Positions 7,229 through 10,421 of a stretch of DNA of 10,421 bases are shown one piece after another. The first letter of the stretch is position 1. Every line of letters begins with the position of its first letter. The stretch lies in NCBI GenBank assembly GCA_017631135.1, contig JAGBTW010000175.1, positions 1-10,421 of the forward strand, written 5' to 3'. Both the position numbers and the translations under genes were made by a program. The DNA comes from Alistipes sp. GTDB taxonomy: Bacteria; Bacteroidota; Bacteroidia; Bacteroidales; Rikenellaceae. Under the pieces are notes generated by a model. That model was given only the letters and a program-made list of their open reading frames with translations, was not told where the DNA came from and ran no database searches.

Positions 7229-8224
7229 ATGAAAGTCATCATAGATAGTGCCATACCCTTTATTCGCGGCGTCGTAGAGCCGTGGGCAGAGGTGGTATAT
7301 TGCAGCGGCTCAAAGATTAACAGCGAGGTTGTGCGCGATGCCGATGCGCTTGTCGTAAGAACACGTACACTCTGCAACCGCGAGCTCCTCGAGGGTAGCC
7401 GCGTGCGCTTCATCGCCACTGCAACAATAGGTCGTGACCACATCGACGAGGCATACTGCCAAAGTGCTGGCATTGAGGTAGCATCTGCCGCAGGATGCAA
7501 TGCTCGTGGCGTGCTGCAATGGGTGTCCGCAGCCCTTGCCCACCTCCTCGCTACTGACGGCAAACACCCCGAGGAGTGCGTGCTTGGCGTTGTGGGCGTA
7601 GGCAATGTGGGTAGTCTCGTGGTGAAGTATGCCGAGGAGTGGGGCTTTCGCGTCATGAAGTGCGACCCTCCACGCCAGGCGCGCGAGGGTGGCGACTACA
7701 CCTCGATAGAAGACATCGCCAAGCATGCCGACATCATCACCCTGCACACACCTCTCGATGCAACGACCCACCACCTCGTTAACGACAAACTGCTATCCAT
7801 GATGCAACCCGATGCGGTCATCATAAATGCCTCGCGCGGTGGCGTAGTGGACAACAAGGCTGTGACACAAAGCAGTCACCGCTATATGTTTGACGTGTGG
7901 GAGGGCGAGCCCCAATTAGACGAGACCGTACTACACCGCGCCATGCTTGCCACACCCCACATTGCGGGCTACTCGCAGCAGGGCAAGGCCAACGCCACAG
8001 CAATGGTTATCAACGCCTTGGCGCGACATTTTGAGCTACCTCTAACGGAGTGGCGACCCACCGACGTGACAGCCACAACACCCAAGCAGATAAGCTGGAA
8101 CGCGATGTGCGCAACAATCGAGGATTACTTCTCGATTGAGGAGGAGAGCCACACGCTCAAATCATCACCCGAGATGTTCGAGTCGCTCCGAAACAACTAT
8201 AATTACCGAGAGGAGTATTTTTAG
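7229..8224 (+). CDS. pdxB: Erythronate-4-phosphate dehydrogenase PdxB
   Basis: Cytoplasmic NAD-dependent enzyme that oxidises 4-phosphoerythronate, the second step of the DXP-dependent route to pyridoxal 5'-phosphate (vitamin B6). It belongs to the D-2-hydroxyacid dehydrogenase family. Visible features: TATIGRDHID (64-73), the dinucleotide-binding motif GVVGVGNVG (120-128), NASRGGVVD with catalytic R203, DVWEGEP with E227 as the acid partner, and TPHIAGYS with catalytic H244. The C-terminal part (about 286-331, ending SLRNNYNYREEYF) matches the PdxB-specific dimerisation domain and separates it from phosphoglycerate dehydrogenase. At 331 residues it is shorter than E. coli PdxB (378), partly through a shorter loop between VVDN and DVWE. 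The ATG at 7229 has a -7 box 23 bases upstream and no Shine-Dalgarno, as is usual in this phylum. It appears to be transcribed alone. Confidence 0.93.
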   Translation: MKVIIDSAIPFIRGVVEPWAEVVYCSGSKINSEVVRDADALVVRTRTLCNRELLEGSRVRFIATATIGRDHIDEAYCQSAGIEVASAAGCNARGVLQWVSAALAHLLATDGKHPEECVLGVVGVGNVGSLVVKYAEEWGFRVMKCDPPRQAREGGDYTSIEDIAKHADIITLHTPLDATTHHLVNDKLLSMMQPDAVIINASRGGVVDNKAVTQSSHRYMFDVWEGEPQLDETVLHRAMLATPHIAGYSQQGKANATAMVINALARHFELPLTEWRPTDVTATTPKQISWNAMCATIEDYFSIEEESHTLKSSPEMFESLRNNYNYREEYF

Positions 8225-8262
8225 AATGAGTAATTAGTAATGATGTTTTGTGCTGTCATTTA

Positions 8263-8354
8263 GGTTACATTTTTGTAACCCGCAATGCAGTTTTTTTTAG
8301 AGGGCTGTTGTCTGCGCCGAGGGAGTTAAGGGACATAAGAGACAATAAGAGACT
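8263..8354 (+). repeat. Repeat A1 plus B1
   Basis: The palindrome GGTTACATTTTTGTAACC (8263-8280) is followed by CGCAATGCAG, a run of eight T, and the B block from 8302 with about three purine-rich units (GGGACATAAG, AGACAATAAG and so on). As the first hairpin after pdxB with a T run nearby it might also act as a weak terminator, although ten bases separate stem and T run. Confidence 0.75.
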
Positions 8355-8413
8355 AAATGGATGATGCTATCAATTAGTAATTAGCAATGAGTAATGTGTT
8401 GATAATCAGTGTT

Positions 8414-8572
8414 GTCATGTTGAGCGTTAGCGAAACATCTCGAGGCTTGTAAGACCTTCAAATGTCGTACTGCCCGAGAGATTCTTGAGTTCCTCTACCC
8501 TGCTCCGCCATGGCAGAACAAGGCTTGTTCTGCTCATGGCTTAATCGCAGCGTTCACTACGTTCAGGATGAC
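8414..8572. repeat. Repeat C1, MITE-like element with terminal inverted repeats
   Basis: A 159-bp element beginning GTCATGTTGAGCG and ending CGTTCAGGATGAC; the ends are inverted repeats matching at 10 of 13 positions. Inside, 8507-8540 forms a long hairpin: GCCATG/CATGGC outer arms and GCAGAACAAG/CTTGTTCTGC inner arms. No coding capacity. It resembles the TCATnnTGAACG-type interspersed repeats found in Bacteroidota genomes. Confidence 0.7.
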
Positions 8573-8655
8573 GCGCGCGGGCGCGAACGCAGACATCACC
8601 CCACTTCACCCGCACGCACCCAACGCGTTTACGGGTTACATTTTTGTAACCCACA
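8568..8655 (+). repeat. 88-bp repeat: GC-rich linker plus palindrome A2 (first copy)
   Basis: Starts at the last bases of element C1, runs through a GCGCGCGGGCGCG tract and ends in palindrome A2 (8633-8652). It matches 9103-9190 at 85 of 88 positions, with the first 53 bases identical. Unlike the other A copies, it is not followed by a B block. Confidence 0.85.
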
Positions 8656-8721
8656 AGCAACGCGCACACAATATACTCTTCATACTCTTCCGCTACTCAT
8701 TCTACCCCTCCTACCCCGAAC

Positions 8722-8836
8722 GTTTGCGGGTTACATTTTTGTAACCCACAATGTAGGGGGCTGTTGTCTGTGCCGAGGGACTTAAGGGACATAAGAGACA
8801 ATAAGGAACATAAGGGAGGATGCGGACACCCCGCGT
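8722..8836 (+). repeat. Repeat A3 plus B3
   Basis: Palindrome A3 GGGTTACATTTTTGTAACCC (8728-8747), then ACAATGTAG, a run of five G, and the B block from about 8757. B3 has the longest purine-rich series here, about four units (GGGACATAAG, AGACAATAAG, GAACATAAG, GGAGGATG). It ends in GCGGACACC, also found after B5. Confidence 0.75.
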
Positions 8837-8883
8837 CCCTCACGCAACCACGCGCACCCAAATATCAACCACACACCCCACCT

Positions 8884-8990
8884 GTTTGCGGGTTACAAAA
8901 ATGTAACCCGCAATGTAGGTTTGGGGGGGGGCTGTTGTCTGCGCCGAGGGAGTTAAGGGACATAAGAGAAGCAAGAGACATAAGGGAAGG
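8884..8990 (+). repeat. Repeat A4 (loop inverted) plus B4
   Basis: Palindrome at 8886-8913 with 12-bp arms TTGCGGGTTACA/TGTAACCCGCAA. Its loop is AAAA, whereas every other A copy has TTTT; the flanks keep the same orientation. Next comes CAATGTAGG, a run of nine G (8923-8931) and a B block with imperfect purine-rich units. Confidence 0.8.
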
Positions 8991-9016
8991 CGCTATCAGC
9001 CTTGGTGTTGCAAGTC

Positions 9017-9107
9017 GTCATGTTGAACGAATGTGAAACATCTAAAGGTCTCCGTGACGGTTTACGGTCGTACTACCCGAGAGATGCTTTACTCCGTTCA
9101 AAATGAC
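9017..9107. repeat. Repeat C2, internally deleted element
   Basis: A 91-bp version of element C, from GTCATGTTGAACG to CGTTCAAAATGAC, whose ends match as inverted repeats at 12 of 13 positions. It shares the CGTACTACCCGAGAGA block with C3 but lacks the internal hairpin section present in C1 and C3. Confidence 0.7.
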
Positions 9108-9245
9108 GCGCGCGGGCGCGAACGCAGACATCACCCCACTTCACCCGCACGCACCGAACGCGTTTGCGGGTTACATTTTTGTAACCCGCAATGTAGGGGT
9201 AGTCTGCGCCGAGATACTTAAGGGACATAAGGGAAGACGCGGACA
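9103..9245 (+). repeat. 88-bp repeat second copy with palindrome A5 and B5
   Basis: 9103-9190 is the near-identical partner of 8568-8655, again directly abutting an element C end. Palindrome A5 (9164-9191) has perfect 12-bp arms and a TTTT loop. The B5 block is the shortest, missing GCTGTT and retaining about two purine-rich units, and ends in GCGGACACC. Confidence 0.82.
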
Positions 9246-9252
9246 CCACAAG

Positions 9253-9413
9253 AGTGTCTTGAGCGGAGCGAAAGATCTCAAGGTCGCCGTGACGGTCGAC
9301 GGTCGTACTACCCGAGAGAGCCTTGAGTTCCTCTACCTTGCTCCGCCTCGGCATAACAAGTGAACTTGTTCTGCACTCGGCTTAATCGCAACGTTCACTA
9401 CGTTCAGAATGAC
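9253..9413. repeat. Repeat C3, full-length element with diverged left end
   Basis: About 161 bp. It shares with C1 the blocks CTTGAGTTCCTCTACC, TGCTCCGCC, CTTGTTCTGC, GGCTTAATCGCA and CGTTCACTACGTTCAG, and ends CGTTCAGAATGAC. The left end (GTCTTGAGCG) is altered, lacking the ATG of GTCATG. The internal hairpin is kept with mismatches (GCATAACAAG/CTTGTTCTGC). Its GTGACGGT and ACGGTCGTACTACCCGAG segments are shared with C2. Confidence 0.7.
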
Positions 9414-9455
9414 ATTCTTAGTATCACTGAGAGACCGAAGAGACAAGAAGATTGA

Positions 9456-9488
9456 AAGGTCGCAGATGCGCCCTTATCACAAGAAATT
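9456..9488. repeat. Hairpin-plus-tail motif, distal copy
   Basis: Stem AAGG-T-CGC, loop AGAT, stem GCG-C-CCTT (9456-9475), then ATCACAAGAAATT (9476-9488). It is the partner of 9643-9675, exactly 187 bases away and in the same orientation. A third, inverted ACAAGAAATTTGG core lies at 9554-9542. Confidence 0.6.
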
Positions 9489-9586
9489 GGATTTGTCGTA
9501 AGAAGGCTGCAGATACAACGCTCGGCAAAAAAATGCGAAAACCAAATTTCTTGTCAGAGTGGCGTGGTAGTGGTGCTTCACAAAAG

Positions 9587-9631
9587 AACCCACCCAGGGA
9601 TAGTACATTGACGTACAGCCCTGGGTGGGTT
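9587..9631 (-). terminator. Intrinsic terminator downstream of frdB
   Basis: Perfect 13-bp inverted repeat AACCCACCCAGGG (9587-9599) and CCCTGGGTGGGTT (9619-9631), with an inner GTAC/GTAC pairing. On the minus strand the stem is followed by CTTTTGTG, a modest T-rich run. It lies about 45 bases after the frdB stop. Confidence 0.8.
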
Positions 9632-9642
9632 ACTTTTAGAGA

Positions 9643-9675
9643 AGTGCCGCTTACGCGACACTATCACAAGAAATT
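9643..9675. repeat. Hairpin-plus-tail motif, copy next to the frdB stop
   Basis: Stem AGTG-C-CGC, loop TTAC, stem GCG-A-CACT (9643-9662), then ATCACAAGAAATT (9663-9675), ending one base from the frdB stop codon. In the frdB transcript it lies between the stop codon and the terminator. Confidence 0.6.
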
Positions 9676-9676
9676 A

Positions 9677-10420
9677 TTAGTCTTTGAGCTTCGCAGCCAA
9701 GAACTCGCGGTTAAGGCGAGCGATGTGAGCGATAGAGATAGACTTGGGGCACTGTGCCTGGCATGCACCAGTGTTAGTACAGTTACCGAAGCCGAGCTCA
9801 TCCATCTTTGCGACCATCGCCTTTGCACGACGTGCGCCCTCTACCTTACCCTGGGGCAACTTTGCGAGTGAAGATACGCGAGCTGCAACGAACAACATTG
9901 CAGAACCGTTCTTACATGTTGCAGCGCAAGCACCACAACCTACGCATGCTGCAGCGTCCATAGACTCATCAGCGTCAGCCTTTGCGATAGGAATAGCGTT
10001 ACCATCGGGCACAGAGTTGGTGCGTACAGAGATGAAGCCACCAGCCTGCAAAATCTTGTCGTAAGCGCCACGGTCTACAACGAGGTCGCGGATTACGGGG
10101 AATGCAGCAGAGCGCCATGGCTCGATAGTGATGGTTGAGCCATCCTCGAACTTACGCATGTACATCTGGCAAGTGGTTACTGCCTGTGAAGGACCGTGAG
10201 CGTGGCCATTGATGTGCATAGAGCACATACCGCAGATACCCTCGCGGCAGTCGTGGTCAAATGCTACGGGCTCCTCACCCTTGTGGATGAGGTCGTTGTT
10301 AAGGATGTCCATCATCTCGAGGAACGAGGTGTCCGACGAGATGTTCTCAACCTTGTAAGTCTCGAAAGCACCCTGACTTTTAGCGTCCTTTTGACGCCAT
10401 ATCTTTAATGTAAAATTCAT
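9677..10420 (-). CDS. frdB: Fumarate reductase/succinate dehydrogenase iron-sulfur subunit
   Basis: A 247-residue electron-transfer subunit of the membrane-bound quinol:fumarate reductase (or succinate dehydrogenase). It passes electrons between the flavoprotein subunit and the quinone-binding membrane subunit; in anaerobic Bacteroidales the physiological direction is usually fumarate reduction. The [2Fe-2S] ligands are C58, C63, C66 (CREGICGMC) and C84. The [4Fe-4S] ligands are C159, C162, C165 and C224, and the [3Fe-4S] ligands are C169, C214 and C220, arranged as in known FrdB/SdhB proteins. Length and sequence are typical of the Bacteroides enzyme. The ATG at 10420 is one base from the window edge; upstream, frdA and the cytochrome b gene are expected in the same operon but cannot be seen. 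It is followed by a terminator at 9587-9631. Confidence 0.95.
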   Translation of the reverse strand: MNFTLKIWRQKDAKSQGAFETYKVENISSDTSFLEMMDILNNDLIHKGEEPVAFDHDCREGICGMCSMHINGHAHGPSQAVTTCQMYMRKFEDGSTITIEPWRSAAFPVIRDLVVDRGAYDKILQAGGFISVRTNSVPDGNAIPIAKADADESMDAAACVGCGACAATCKNGSAMLFVAARVSSLAKLPQGKVEGARRAKAMVAKMDELGFGNCTNTGACQAQCPKSISIAHIARLNREFLAAKLKD

Positions 10421-10421
10421 A

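Larger units (their letters stand above)
8225..9676. other. Gene-free repeat island between pdxB and frdB
   Basis: About 1.45 kb with no convincing gene on either strand. It is a mosaic of three repeat types: A, a 20-28-bp palindrome built on GGGTTACA/TGTAACCC (five copies); B, a block reading GGGCTGTTGTCTG, GCCGAGGGA and then a purine-rich run of about 10-base units (four copies); and C, elements of 90-160 bp with complementary ends. Stretches at 8221-8262 and 8356-8412 are AT-rich with repeated AATTAGTAAT words. 8656-8720 and 8836-8883 are pyrimidine/C-rich and show nothing recognisable. Open frames here are translations of the repeats, for example repeated CGLHFCNPQ words from element A. 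No transposase, integrase or RNA gene is visible. Confidence 0.8.

Noticed and set aside
8263..8298. A clear intrinsic terminator for pdxB formed by palindrome A1 and the T8 run
   Set aside because: The T run starts ten bases after the stem rather than directly after it, and the same palindrome occurs four more times without a T run, so it is better explained as a repeat; a weak terminator role remains possible.
8510..9363. Several plus-strand open frames of 60-90 codons in the repeat island (8510-8785, 8764-9036, 9033-9221, 9103-9363)
   Set aside because: They are translations of repeats A, B and C in different frames; similar peptide words recur because the DNA repeats, codon use is unlike that of the neighbouring genes, and no start signal or conserved domain is visible.
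8225..9420. A CRISPR array
   Set aside because: Repeat spacing is irregular (tens to hundreds of bases), repeats differ in length and order, spacers are not uniform, and no cas gene is present.

Overview
The window looks like a chromosomal segment from a Bacteroidales bacterium (Bacteroidota), of moderate GC. The evidence is a Bacteroides-type fumarate reductase iron-sulfur subunit, lipoprotein FKBP isomerases, a 'MERKKFDPNG...' arginase-fold protein, start codons without Shine-Dalgarno sequences, and promoters with a TAnnTTTG -7 box rather than TATAAT. I cannot fix the genus from sequence alone.

Layout: (1) 1-1578, minus strand: a Na+/phosphate cotransporter-like protein with a PhoU-like tail, cut by the left edge. 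(2) 1579-1835: a divergent promoter region with two good -33/-7 promoters and a perfect 14-bp palindrome in the downstream leader. (3) 1836-2534, plus strand: a Bax inhibitor-1/YccA family membrane protein, followed by two convergent terminators. (4) 2731-7105, minus strand: a tight four-gene cluster, in transcription order a degenerate arginase-fold protein, a Na+/H+ antiporter-like transporter broken by a one-base frameshift, and two FKBP-type lipoproteins. (5) 7106-7228: a divergent promoter region. (6) 7229-8224, plus strand: pdxB, for pyridoxal phosphate synthesis. (7) 8225-9676: about 1.45 kb without a credible gene, packed with a mosaic of interspersed repeats. (8) 9677-10420, minus strand: frdB (fumarate reductase/succinate dehydrogenase iron-sulfur subunit), with its terminator; frdA probably lies beyond the right edge.

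The genes are mostly housekeeping and envelope functions: phosphate or sodium transport, anaerobic fumarate respiration, vitamin B6 synthesis and periplasmic protein folding. No defence, phage or conjugation genes are visible. The most unusual items are the arginase-fold protein that has lost four of its six usual metal ligands, the disrupted antiporter, and the repeat island. The island contains three kinds of module: a palindrome with a flipped loop in one copy, a purine-rich short tandem repeat, and an element with complementary ends. A separate pair of hairpin-plus-tail motifs downstream of frdB shows compensatory base changes.
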